From Desulfobacterales bacterium (lineage in GTDB: Bacteria > Desulfobacterota > DSM-4660 > Desulfatiglandales > Desulfatiglandaceae), in the NCBI GenBank assembly GCA_027027005.1, contig JALVMN010000178.1, positions 1 to 37,728 of the forward strand: DNA of 37,728 nucleotides, read 5' to 3'. Both the position numbers and the translations under genes were made by a program. Positions 13,820 to 23,129 of the stretch are shown in pieces (position 1 is the stretch's first letter; every line of letters begins with the position of its first letter). Below the pieces are notes generated by a model. It was not told the DNA's origin and made no database searches. It was given only the letters and a program-made list of their open reading frames with translations.

Positions 13820-14878
13820 TCAATGGCCGTATGTCTTCCATACCTCTTGAATGAGCACTTCTGCAAGTTCCTCTTCCCTTACCTTTTTGACGAGTTTCCC
13901 CCTTTTAAAGAGGATTCCCTGCCCCCTGGCCCCTGCAATGCCTATGTCGGCCTCCCTTGCCTCGCCCGGTCCATTTACCACACAACCCATCACAGCTATC
14001 TTGGGAGAGCTCCTAAGAGGGGTGAGGGCCTTTTCAATCCTTTCAACCAGAGAAAACAAATCTATCTCACACCTGCCGCAGGTAGGGCAAGAGATTATCT
14101 CTGGCCCTCGCTCTCTAAGGCCCACTGCCCTTAAGATCTCGTAGCCAACCTTGACCTCTTCAACAGGATCACGCGTCAAGGATACCCTGATGGTGTCCCC
14201 GATCCCCTGGAGCAGTAGCGTTCCCAAGGCTACTGCGCTCTTTACCGTGCCTGATATCAAGGTGCCTGCCTCTGTCACCCCCAGGTGGAGAGGGTAGTCC
14301 ACCTCCTGGCTTATGAGCTGATAGGCCTTGATGGTGTCGAGCACATTGGAGGACTTCAGTGAAATTTTTATGTCTCGAAATCCCAGTTCCTCAATAAATC
14401 CAATGTGGCGCAAGGCGCTCTGAACCATTGCCTCGGGCGTTGGACCACCGTGAGCCTCGAGCAGGTCCTTCTCCAAAGAGCCGGAATTGACCCCGATGCG
14501 GATGGGGACCTTGTATTCAGAGGCCTTAATCACCACTGATTCCAATTTTTTCTTTCCCCCTATGTTGCCTGGATTTATCCTTATGGCGTGGGCTCCATGT
14601 TCAATGGAGGACAGGGCCAAGCGGTGGTCAAAGTGGATATCGGCCACCACAGGTATCCCAACGGCCTCTCTTATCTTCTCAATTGCCCTGGCCGCCTCCT
14701 CATCAGGCACTGCCACCCGTATGATCTCGCAGCCGGAATCCTGGAGGCGCTTGATCTGGTCAATGGTTTTAGGGGTGTCGCGGGTGTCGGTGTTGGTCAT
14801 GGACTGGACCGATACAGGAGCCCCCCCTCCCACGGGCACGTTTCCCACATAGATCCGCCTTGTCTGTTTTCTGGTCAC
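13820..14878 (-). CDS. ispG: (E)-4-hydroxy-3-methylbut-2-enyl-diphosphate synthase
   Basis: VPVGGGAPVSVQSMTNTDTRD, ISCPTCGRCEIDLF, MGCVVNGPGEAREADIGIAG. Confidence 0.96.
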   Translation of the reverse strand: MTRKQTRRIYVGNVPVGGGAPVSVQSMTNTDTRDTPKTIDQIKRLQDSGCEIIRVAVPDEEAARAIEKIREAVGIPVVADIHFDHRLALSSIEHGAHAIRINPGNIGGKKKLESVVIKASEYKVPIRIGVNSGSLEKDLLEAHGGPTPEAMVQSALRHIGFIEELGFRDIKISLKSSNVLDTIKAYQLISQEVDYPLHLGVTEAGTLISGTVKSAVALGTLLLQGIGDTIRVSLTRDPVEEVKVGYEILRAVGLRERGPEIISCPTCGRCEIDLFSLVERIEKALTPLRSSPKIAVMGCVVNGPGEAREADIGIAGARGQGILFKRGKLVKKVREEELAEVLIQEVWKTYGH

Positions 14879-14885
14879 CGCTTCC

Positions 14886-16085
14886 TTAGTAGAGAAACAT
14901 TGGTTTGCCGCTCACATGCCTTACCTTGGGCCTGTACTCTTCCACATCGTAGAGCTCTCTCACATCCACCCTCTTTTGGCCCATGGTGATGGTGCTGAGG
15001 GGTATGTCTGTATAAATGCCCCTGCTCAATGCCACGAGCCGGCCGAAAGTCTTTTTCAAGAAAAGGTCTATGGCCATGTTGGCGTAATTGACAGCCACCA
15101 TCAGATCCAGAGAATCAGGAGGGCCTGATCTCATCAGGTATGAGAGCCTCTGATAGAGTACATCTTCACCTGTTAATTCATTTAACAACTGGCCGGTTAC
15201 CTCGCCAATGCCGCCAAGTTTCCTGTGTCCATAAGGGTCCTCCTCTCCAGAGAGCAAGAGGTCCCCTCCCACCATTCTTGCACCCTCAGAGATGGTCACA
15301 ATGGCGTAATTTTTGGGGTTTGCCCTTTTGTCCTTCATGATAAGTTGGGCAAGCTTTTCGGGATCAAATGGGACCTCAGAGATAATGGCCCTATCGACTC
15401 CGGCGAGATAGGCAGACACCAGGGACGTCTCTCCGCAATACCTTCCAAAGAGCTCTATGACGGCAATCCTCTCGTGGGAGCCGGTGCATGTCCTGAGGGC
15501 GTGGATGAAGCTGACTCCCCTGGTGACAGCAGTGGAAAAACCAATGCAGTAATCAGTGCCAAAGACATCGTTGTCCATGGTCTTGGGTATTGCAATGACG
15601 GGAAAGCCCTTCCGCTCAAGCCTTTCTGCAAAGCTCAGGGTGTCGTCTCCACCAATGGGGATGATGGCATCCACCCCCAGCGTCTCCAGGTTGCGAAGCA
15701 CCAGATCGGTAAAGTCCTTTTTTTCCTGGTCGTCCTTGAATTCGCCCTTGAGGTGGTCGGGGACATCCTTTTTGCGCGCAGCACTTGGATTGGTGCGCGA
15801 GGTGTGGAGATATGTTCCCCCGTATCGGTCAATGGTGCGGACCTGTGGGGGCAACAGTTCCTGGACTGCTGTCTTGGCGATATCGGCTTGATCAGAGGTA
15901 TATTCAACGGGTTGGTCAGGGGTGTATTCAAGGAGTCCCCTCCAGCCCCTTCGAATGCCCAAGACCCTCAAGCCCTCGCTTACTCCCCTGTAAACAAGTG
16001 TCTTTATGCAGGCATTTAGACCTGGGACGTCGCCTCCACCTGTAAGAACCGCAATGGTGGATTTATTAGGCTGAGAAGAATTCAT
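14886..16085 (-). CDS. 6-phosphofructokinase, probably PPi-dependent
   Basis: [57 protein letters not shown] and PKTxDND are the residues associated with PPi-type PFK, versus GGDGS and PGTIDND in E. coli PfkA. Confidence 0.85.
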   Translation of the reverse strand: MNSSQPNKSTIAVLTGGGDVPGLNACIKTLVYRGVSEGLRVLGIRRGWRGLLEYTPDQPVEYTSDQADIAKTAVQELLPPQVRTIDRYGGTYLHTSRTNPSAARKKDVPDHLKGEFKDDQEKKDFTDLVLRNLETLGVDAIIPIGGDDTLSFAERLERKGFPVIAIPKTMDNDVFGTDYCIGFSTAVTRGVSFIHALRTCTGSHERIAVIELFGRYCGETSLVSAYLAGVDRAIISEVPFDPEKLAQLIMKDKRANPKNYAIVTISEGARMVGGDLLLSGEEDPYGHRKLGGIGEVTGQLLNELTGEDVLYQRLSYLMRSGPPDSLDLMVAVNYANMAIDLFLKKTFGRLVALSRGIYTDIPLSTITMGQKRVDVRELYDVEEYRPKVRHVSGKPMFLY

Positions 16086-16210
16086 GGCGCAGTCCTCCTG
16101 AGAATTTCCAAGTTCTTATAGTATTTAGTTTGGTCGATCTGGAGGTATTCGTCAATCCAAATCATCTGGGGGCCCTTTGGAAGAGGGCTAATGGAAGAGG
16201 GGCTTTTTTA

Positions 16211-16240
16211 TTGACAATCCTCAACCAACCGGTATGTAAT
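16211..16240 (+). promoter_or_regulatory. Candidate sigma70-type promoter upstream of the aminotransferase
   Basis: TTGACA (16211-16216) and TATGTAAT (16233-16240), giving a spacer of 16-18 nt, about 105 bp upstream of ATG 16346. Confidence 0.4.
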
Positions 16241-16345
16241 GAGTGGTGAAATTTTGCCCTACAGGGTAACCTTTTAGATGCTAAAGGCGGGGATGCAAGG
16301 GGGCAAGAACCTGTCATCTCAACACACTTTTCAAAGGAGTTGTCC

Positions 16346-17527
16346 ATGTCGGTTTCAGAAAAGGTCAAGCAATCCATTGAAAGGTCGTCCTGGATCCGGA
16401 AGATGTTCGAGGAGGGTAACAGGAGAAAGCAGAAATACGGCCTTGAAAATGTATTCGACTTCAGTCTTGGGAATCCCGACCTTGAACCGCCTCCCGTATT
16501 CAGGGAGGTCTTGAGCGAGCTGGTTAGTGATGCGGGCCCAGGAAAGCACGGTTACATGCCCAATGCCGGATTTGTGGAGAGCAGGCAGGCCGTGGCTGAA
16601 TATCTCAACGGCTATAACCAGGCGCGATTCAGTGCCGAGGATATCATCATGACTGTGGGGGCGGGGGGCGGCCTTAATGTGGTGCTAAAGACCATTTTGA
16701 ACCCAGGGGAAGAGGTGATCATCCCGAGCCCCTACTTTGTGGAGTACAATTTTTATCTGGATAACCATCAAGGAGTGCCCAAGGTCGTGCCTACCAAGGA
16801 AGATTTCTCCCTGGACCTTGGCACTATCGAGGCGGCCATAACAGAGAACACAAAGGCAGTCCTCATCAATTCACCCAACAACCCCACAGGAAAGGTTTAC
16901 ACAAAGGAAGAGCTGGATTCCCTGGGAGAATTGTTGACCCAGTACAGCCGTAGGATGGGAAAGACCATATATCTCATATCTGACGAGCCTTATAGAAAGA
17001 TAGTCTTTGATGGCATTACTGTTCCCAGCGTCTTTGACAGTTACAACGAGACCTTTGTGGTTACTTCATTTTCCAAAGACCTCTCCATACCTGGGGAGCG
17101 GATCGGGTTTGCAGCAGCTCATCCCGAGATCTCGGATCGCCAAAACATCCTTGGTGGCATGGTGCTCTGCAATCGCATCCTGGGCTATGTAAATGCCCCG
17201 GCCTTGATGCAGAGGACCGTGGCTCGATTGCTCAACCAAAGTGTTGATATATCCATATACCAGAGAAGGCGCGACCTGTTCTATCAAGGGCTTACAAGCG
17301 CCGGATACCATGTGGTAAAGCCAGAAGGGGCATTTTATCTCTTCCCCAAGTCCCCCATAGAGGATGATGTGAAATTTGTTGCTGCCCTCCAGGAAGAAAA
17401 CATCCTGGTGGTGCCTGGAAGCGGGTTTGGAGGCCCGGGACACTTCAGGATTGCCTATTGTGTGCCTGACCACGTCATTGAAAGGGCACTCCCTGGATTT
17501 GAAAGAGTAATCAAGAAATTCCAATAA
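16346..17527 (+). CDS. Pyridoxal-phosphate-dependent aminotransferase (class I/II)
   Basis: ORF annotated from TTG 16340; ATG 16346 is better placed after AAGGAG. NSPNNPTGKVYTKEEL, SDEPYRKIVFDG, TSFSKDLSIPGERIGF (PLP lysine). Confidence 0.9.
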   Translation: MSVSEKVKQSIERSSWIRKMFEEGNRRKQKYGLENVFDFSLGNPDLEPPPVFREVLSELVSDAGPGKHGYMPNAGFVESRQAVAEYLNGYNQARFSAEDIIMTVGAGGGLNVVLKTILNPGEEVIIPSPYFVEYNFYLDNHQGVPKVVPTKEDFSLDLGTIEAAITENTKAVLINSPNNPTGKVYTKEELDSLGELLTQYSRRMGKTIYLISDEPYRKIVFDGITVPSVFDSYNETFVVTSFSKDLSIPGERIGFAAAHPEISDRQNILGGMVLCNRILGYVNAPALMQRTVARLLNQSVDISIYQRRRDLFYQGLTSAGYHVVKPEGAFYLFPKSPIEDDVKFVAALQEENILVVPGSGFGGPGHFRIAYCVPDHVIERALPGFERVIKKFQ

Positions 17528-17545
17528 CGGGATCAGGAAGAGCTC

Positions 17546-17968
17546 ATGTATTCCAAGATCATTTCTCTCAGGTTTCCCAAGGAAATAGCCGACCAGCCTG
17601 TGGTGGTGAATCTAGTTAAGAAATTTGATCTCACCTTCAACATCCTCAAGGCTGTTATCTATCCCAGAAAAGAGGGCTTCCTGGTCATGGAGCTCAGTGG
17701 CCAAAGGAAAGACTTCCAGAGGGGTATCAGGTACCTCAAGGGTCTGGGTGTCAAGGTGGAAAGCGTTGGCCAAGATATAAGGCGTGACGAAGATAGGTGT
17801 TTCCAATGTGGGGCATGTACAGCAGTGTGCGTGACAGGGGCCCTTTACATAAAGCGACCCGAGATGGAGGTCCTCTTTGATAGAGACAAGTGCAGTGCAT
17901 GTGAGCTCTGTGTCACCGCCTGCCCTGCCCAGGCCATGAGCGTCAAATTTGACAAAGCCATTATATGA
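17546..17968 (+). CDS. NIL-domain / 2x[4Fe-4S] ferredoxin fusion protein
   Basis: N-terminal NIL-like fold (ISLRFPKEIADQPVVVNLVKKFDLTFNILKAVIYPRKEGFLVMELSG) followed by CFQCGACTAVC…CSACELCVTACP. Confidence 0.88.
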   Translation: MYSKIISLRFPKEIADQPVVVNLVKKFDLTFNILKAVIYPRKEGFLVMELSGQRKDFQRGIRYLKGLGVKVESVGQDIRRDEDRCFQCGACTAVCVTGALYIKRPEMEVLFDRDKCSACELCVTACPAQAMSVKFDKAII

Positions 17969-18155
17969 GTGCAGATGGACCCGGCTGAAAATCCTTTGTG
18001 CTCATTTTTCTCCACCACACGGTCCCCCCTTTCATAATCCTTTCCAAGCAGTTATTATAACTTGATGAAGCCAGGAATTTATACCTGTCCATGATGGGTT
18101 TTGTAAGGATAGGGGCATGTGCCGTTTCTCTGGCAAAACAAGGGATAGACGTTCC

Positions 18156-19484
18156 ATGGTACGAGAGACACCAGGGCTTAGGATAATCACCTTGGGATGC
18201 AAGGTGAATCAATATGAGTCAGCCTACATGAGGTCGGCACTCATGGAGCAGGGGTGGGTAGAGGCCAAGAAAGGGATGGAGTGTCAACTGACCATCGTAA
18301 ACACCTGTACGGTGACCCAAAGGGCTGCTCATCAATCGCGCCAAGCCATTTCCAAGGCCGTCAGGGAAAAGCCCGCAGGGGGGAAGGTGGTGGTGACGGG
18401 GTGTTATGCCCAGGTTTGCCCTGAAGAGGTGGCAAGCATTGCTGGTGTTGATATGGTGGTGGGAAATAGAGAGAAGGCCCGACTCCCTGAAATTGTCTCT
18501 GAGCCGTTGAAGGACAGGGCACCCGTGGTCCTGGTGGGCGATATCCAGGATCAGGTAAATATGGAACCAATGCCGGTTAGGCGGTTTTTTGACCGATCCA
18601 GGGCCTTCTTGAAGATCCAGGACGGCTGTGATTCGTTTTGCACCTACTGTATCGTTCCCTATGCAAGGGGAAGACCCAGGAGCCTCACCCCCAAAGAGGT
18701 CTTGGCCATGCTTGGCACCCTGCAGGAGGAAGGATATGGAGAGGTGGTGTTAACCGGAATCCACCTTGGAAAATACGGCTGGGACAAAGGAGGGGCACAT
18801 GGGCTCTTGCAACTCCTCAAGTTAATAAAAACCTCTGATTTGCGTCTGAGGATAAGGCTGAGCTCCCTTGAGCCGGGGGAGATAACAGAAGGACTCATAG
18901 AGATGGTGGCTGGTGAGGACTGGCTTTGCCCTCACTTCCACATCCCACTGCAGAGTGGTGACCCAGGAGTGCTTCAAAGGATGGGCAGGCATTACAGTCC
19001 AGAGGAATTTGCCGCCCTGGTGGTAAGGATCAGGGAGAAAATGCCGCTTGCAGCAATAGGGGTCGATGTGATGGCCGGTTTCCCTGGAGAGGACGAGCAG
19101 GCATTCTCCAATACAAGATCCCTTGTGGAGGCCCTCCCCATCTCTTACCTTCATGTGTTTCCTTTTTCCCCAAGAAGAGGCACCAAGGCTTCCAGGCTCC
19201 CGGGCCAACTATCACCCCAGACCATCAAAGAGAGGGCAGCACAGCTGAGGGAACTGGGGTTGAGGAAGAAGAGGGCCTTTTATGAGTCGGCAGTGGGCCA
19301 TACTTTTGTAGCGCTCACCGAGACACGCCCTCCTGAGAGGCCGGGTTTCATGCGCGGATTCACAGAGAACTATCTAGATGCCTTATTTCCGTTGGAAAAG
19401 GGCCGAGAGGGCCAGATCCTGAAAATACGGATAGAGGGGGTGGAGGATGGCATGGCCTTGGCTCAAGTGTTGAGATCCGGTTGA
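18156..19484 (+). CDS. mtaB: tRNA t6A37 methylthiotransferase MtaB
   Basis: LRIITLGCKVNQYESAYM, radical SAM CDSFCTYCIVPYARGRPRS. Start ATG 18156 preferred over the ORF start at 18117. Confidence 0.9.
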   Translation: MVRETPGLRIITLGCKVNQYESAYMRSALMEQGWVEAKKGMECQLTIVNTCTVTQRAAHQSRQAISKAVREKPAGGKVVVTGCYAQVCPEEVASIAGVDMVVGNREKARLPEIVSEPLKDRAPVVLVGDIQDQVNMEPMPVRRFFDRSRAFLKIQDGCDSFCTYCIVPYARGRPRSLTPKEVLAMLGTLQEEGYGEVVLTGIHLGKYGWDKGGAHGLLQLLKLIKTSDLRLRIRLSSLEPGEITEGLIEMVAGEDWLCPHFHIPLQSGDPGVLQRMGRHYSPEEFAALVVRIREKMPLAAIGVDVMAGFPGEDEQAFSNTRSLVEALPISYLHVFPFSPRRGTKASRLPGQLSPQTIKERAAQLRELGLRKKRAFYESAVGHTFVALTETRPPERPGFMRGFTENYLDALFPLEKGREGQILKIRIEGVEDGMALAQVLRSG

Positions 19485-19486
19485 AA

Positions 19487-20953
19487 TCATTTCCTGGCCC
19501 TGGCGGCCCTGTTAGCGTTTAAAATGGCCTGCCTGAGCAACTTCTGTTTGGTCTTGAAGAGGCGGGCGCTCAGACTTACATGATAGACGTGAGGGTTATG
19601 GAAGCGCTTGTAACCGGGATCCAGGCGCCTTAAATTTTCCAAAGCCGCCTGCCGGATCTCGAAAAGTTTAGGGAGCTTGTAAACAAGCTTGCCCCCTTGG
19701 AAGATGGGCACAAGCAATTCCTTCATCTGGAATTCCTTGGGGTAGGTCTTGAAGACATGTGTAAACATGGGGTGATAGGCCCTGAATGAGCGTCCCTTGG
19801 GAGGCCTTTCCTCTTCCAGGAAGAGCACATCGCCTCGCATCTGCCCTTCTTGGTCGTACATACGGACCACCTTCTTTACACCAGGATTGGTTATCTTTTC
19901 AGGGTTGTCTGACCTCTTTATCTTGGGCACCATTTCCCTGCCGTTTTCGTCTAGGGCCGTGAGCTTGTAAACACCACCAAGGGCCGGGCTGGAATAAGAG
20001 GTCACCAATCTGGTGCCCACTCCCCATATGTCTATCCTAGCTCCCTGCCTCTTCAAGCTTTCAATGATCCACTCGTCCAGGTCGCTGGAGGCTATGATTA
20101 ATACATCTTGGAATCCAGCCTCATCAAGCATCCTGCGGGCCTCTTTGCTCAGATAGGCCAGGTCACCAGAGTCAAGCCTTATGCCCTTGAGTCTGTAGCC
20201 CTTTCGAGCCAGCTCCTTCCCCACTTTGATGGCATTTGGGACCCCGCTCTTGAGGGTGTCATAGGTGTCCACCAGTAGCACACAGGAATCTGGATACACC
20301 CGTGCATAGGCCCTGAAGGCCTCAAGCTCCGAGGGAAAGCTCTCCACCCAGGAATGGGCGTGGGTCCCTCTCACCGGGATCCCGTAAAGCTCGCCTGCGA
20401 GCACATTGGAGCTCCCCTCCACACCCCCTATGTATGCGGCCCTGGAGGCCATTAGGGCACCGTGGGGGCCGTGGGCCCTTCTCAGGCCAAAATCTATTAC
20501 AGGATCACCGTTGGCAGCCCAGCACAGGCGGGCTGCCTTGGTGGCAATGAGGGTCTGGAAGTTCATTATGTTCAAGAGGGTGGTCTCAATGAGTTGGGCC
20601 TCGGGCAGGGGTGCCATCACCCTTATCAAAGGCTCATGGGGAAATACGATAGTCCCCTCTGGCATTGCCCACATGTGGCCTGAAAAACTGAAGCCCTCCA
20701 AATATTTAAGGAACTTAGACGAAAAGGGCCCTACTTTTTCTAAGTAGGCAAGGTCCTCCTGACTGAACCTCAGATTCAGGACGTAGTCCACAAGGTCCTC
20801 TAGCCCTGCAAGGACACAGTATCCACCATTATCTGGGATAGACCTGAAAAAATAATCAAAGTTGGCCCATTGATCCGTCTTCCCTTCTTCAACATATCCG
20901 CCAGCCATGGTGAGCTGATAGAGATCGGTTAAAAGTGACCACTTGGTCCACAT
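19487..20953 (-). CDS. pncB: Nicotinate phosphoribosyltransferase
   Basis: LLTDLYQLTMAGGYVEEGKTDQWANFDYFFRSIPDNGGYCVLAGLEDL, DFGLRRAHGPHGAL, GTHAHSWV, IRLDSGDLAYLS. Confidence 0.93.
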   Translation of the reverse strand: MWTKWSLLTDLYQLTMAGGYVEEGKTDQWANFDYFFRSIPDNGGYCVLAGLEDLVDYVLNLRFSQEDLAYLEKVGPFSSKFLKYLEGFSFSGHMWAMPEGTIVFPHEPLIRVMAPLPEAQLIETTLLNIMNFQTLIATKAARLCWAANGDPVIDFGLRRAHGPHGALMASRAAYIGGVEGSSNVLAGELYGIPVRGTHAHSWVESFPSELEAFRAYARVYPDSCVLLVDTYDTLKSGVPNAIKVGKELARKGYRLKGIRLDSGDLAYLSKEARRMLDEAGFQDVLIIASSDLDEWIIESLKRQGARIDIWGVGTRLVTSYSSPALGGVYKLTALDENGREMVPKIKRSDNPEKITNPGVKKVVRMYDQEGQMRGDVLFLEEERPPKGRSFRAYHPMFTHVFKTYPKEFQMKELLVPIFQGGKLVYKLPKLFEIRQAALENLRRLDPGYKRFHNPHVYHVSLSARLFKTKQKLLRQAILNANRAARARK

Positions 20954-20965
20954 GAATGTCTCCTC

Positions 20966-21724
20966 CTAGCGTTTCCTCCTCATCTTTCTGCGCTCTTCCT
21001 TCCAGCCCTTGGGTTTCCTCCCCTTCCTGCGCCCTCCCGGGCTGGGAAAGATCTTCTCTGCATCCAACTCAAAGGTGCCAGCCTGTAGTCCTTGGGCAAG
21101 CCTGTCCCCGATTGAAGGAGGCTTGGAGCGAGCCTTTCTTTCTTGTTCCTTCACAGGGGGGCCTGACAGATATTGGGGCCCCAATTCACGGCAAAGGAGT
21201 AATTCCCCAAACTGAAAGAATTTTATACCCTTTGCGCAGGCAAGGTGAACCTTCACTTCCAGGACCACCGGTTGAGGATCTTTTCTCTTGCCAATCCTCA
21301 AGGCGCTATTGCGATCAGGGCTGAGCACCAGAAAATTATCGGGTGGTGCGCTCAGGCCCTTTTCCATTACATGACCGTGGGCCCGCCTCCTGATGGCTAT
21401 GAAATAGATCTTGGCCTCAGGAGTGCTGATTGACTCAACAGGGAATTCCCATTTCTTCTCGACAGCCATGATACGCTTTTCATCACAATGGAAGAGGGCT
21501 CTTTCAGGGCCCGCCAAGACCTCGTTGATGTGGGATTGGCGAATGTGACGCCATCCCTCTTCTTCGTGCAATACTTGCAAGAGCTCCTTTATGGGGACAA
21601 ACCCGTCAGAGTCAGGGACAAGGCCGAACTCATGGGGGCTGTGGCCCAGGATATAGGCCATGAATCTTGCTAGAGCCTGGTTTTTCTGTCTAAGCCTCTT
21701 TGACAAAGTGCATCCCTTCTCCAA
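20966..21724 (-). CDS. Divergent Tpt1/KptA-like (RNA 2'-phosphotransferase family) protein with basic C-terminal tail
   Basis: N-lobe SKRLRQKNQALARFMAYILGHSPHEFGLVPDSDGFVPIKELLQVL and C-lobe LVLSPDRNSALRIGKRKDPQPVVLEVKVHLACAKGIKFFQFGELLLCRELGPQYL align with the KptA architecture, but several catalytic motifs appear altered. The start codon is TTG (21724 or 21706). Confidence 0.75.
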   Translation of the reverse strand: MEKGCTLSKRLRQKNQALARFMAYILGHSPHEFGLVPDSDGFVPIKELLQVLHEEEGWRHIRQSHINEVLAGPERALFHCDEKRIMAVEKKWEFPVESISTPEAKIYFIAIRRRAHGHVMEKGLSAPPDNFLVLSPDRNSALRIGKRKDPQPVVLEVKVHLACAKGIKFFQFGELLLCRELGPQYLSGPPVKEQERKARSKPPSIGDRLAQGLQAGTFELDAEKIFPSPGGRRKGRKPKGWKEERRKMRRKR

Positions 21725-21734
21725 TCACCTAAAG

Positions 21735-22473
21735 TCAGCGGGGGCCATCGAGCCCTTTTGAGATCTCAAGGGCAACCCTCTTGGCGGCTTCCACCGGGTC
21801 TCGGGCATCCCGGATGGGTCTGCCGATTACGAGGTAGTCGGCCCCTGCTTTGATGGCCGTTTCAGGAGTGGAGACCCGCTTTTGGTCGTCGTGGGCCACC
21901 TTGACCCAGTCGGGCCTTATTCCAGGGACAACAGTTATCAACTCCCGGCCGAAGTTTTTTCGAATTAACCGCAGCTCACCACCAGAGCACACGACCCCGT
22001 GGCAGCCTGAGGCCCTGGCCATGGTGGCCTTCCTTAGCACCAGGTCTGAGGTGTGCTTGGCCAACTCAGGTCTGTAGCCCAGTTTCAGCAGGGTATCTGT
22101 ATCAAGGCTGGTAAGCACGGTGACCACCAGGATTTTTGTCTTCCACCCTGAGGCCGCTGCGGCTGCAGCCTCTAGGGCCGATGTGCCTGCATCGGAATGG
22201 ATTGTGACAAAATCAACCCCTATCCTGCAGGCTGCCTCAAAGGCCCTCTTCACCGTGGCAGGGATATCATGTAGTTTGAGATCCAGGAAAATACCTGCAG
22301 GGCCTTTTTGCCTGATCTCTCTTACAATACTTGGACCCTCACTAATAAAGAGTTCCAGCCCTATCTTGAACAAGCCCACGTGTTCGGAAAGGAGGTCCAC
22401 GAATCTCAATGCCTCCCCTCTGTTGGGCAGATCCAGGGGAAAGATGATATGGTCCTTGGGTTCTCTTTTCATA
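21735..22473 (-). CDS. pyrF: Orotidine 5'-phosphate decarboxylase
   Basis: FPLDLPNRGEALRFVDLL, IFLDLKLHDIPATVKRAFE, DFVTIHSDAG, VVPGIRPD, ADYLVIGRPI. ORF extends to 22496; ATG 22473 is preferred. Confidence 0.94.
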
Positions 22474-22626
22474 ATGTAGTCTCCAGAGTTGAGCACTAAA
22501 GAGTGAAAGTCATTCCAAACTGGGCATCGAATGACGGAGAGTTTATTTAACTTACCGTCTTTTTGACGGAAAATCAGCCAAAAAAACCTGGACAGCCCTT
22601 TTTAGGGATTATATTATTTTAAACGG

Positions 22627-22702
22627 GCCACCGTAGCTCAGCTGGTAGAGCACCTCACTCGTAATGAGGATGTCTGCGGTTCGATCCCGCACGGTGGCTC
22701 CA
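22627..22702 (+). tRNA. tRNA-Thr (anticodon CGT)
   Basis: Full cloverleaf: acceptor GCCACCG/CGGTGGC, D-stem GCTC/GAGC, anticodon stem CCTCA-CTCGTAA-TGAGG, T-arm TGCGG-TTCGATC-CCGCA, encoded CCA; 76 nt. Confidence 0.96.
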
Positions 22703-22865
22703 CCTTTACACCTCCTTCAAGTGAGAAGATTTGAACACTTTTTCCTAGGATCTCCTACAAAAAAATTGTAAAAATCCTGAGAAAAGAGTAATCTCTCCTC
22801 CGACTCTGCAATGAGGCCTCTGGCACTCCGGATGACTGACAAAACAGCTGAAGAAGATAGAGGGC

Positions 22866-23105
22866 ATGTTAGGGATGGAAGAGATCCGTGATTTTTTCGA
22901 GTGTGAGAGTTGCGGAAACAGGGAATTTAAACGGGTTTACACATTTTCCTTGCGCTTCCACGGGGTGAACTTCTCTGATGATCTGATTTATGACAAGATC
23001 ATTGAAGAGCTGTATGAGTGCACCAAATGTCAAAAAAAATTCACATTGGATCAGATCGAGGAGGGGTTGGACAAGATCAAAAAGGTGAGAAAAAAAGGAG
23101 GCTGA
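22866..23105 (+). CDS. Small zinc-ribbon protein of unknown function
   Basis: CESCGNREFKRVYTF…ELYECTKCQKKFTLDQIEEGLDKI (CxxC…CxxC). Start may be ATG 22866 or ATG 22875. Confidence 0.7.
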   Translation: MLGMEEIRDFFECESCGNREFKRVYTFSLRFHGVNFSDDLIYDKIIEELYECTKCQKKFTLDQIEEGLDKIKKVRKKGG

Positions 23106-23129
23106 TACACTAGTGAACCGCCTCCTTTT
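23093..23129. terminator. Bidirectional terminator between the convergent Zn-ribbon and FHA genes
   Basis: 10-bp inverted repeat AAAAGGAGGC (23093-23102) / GCCTCCTTTT (23120-23129). A/T runs on the outer flanks give a U-tract on either strand. The loop holds both stop codons. Confidence 0.75.

Noticed and set aside
15225-16019. 264-aa plus-strand ORF opposite the phosphofructokinase gene
   Set aside because: Fully antisense to a strongly recognisable gene; no domain-like sequence; explained by codon bias leaving the opposite frame open.
22500-22860. tRNA gene as a possible integration (att) site for a mobile element
   Set aside because: No direct repeat of the tRNA 3' end, no integrase and no phage-like genes follow; flanking genes look like core genome.
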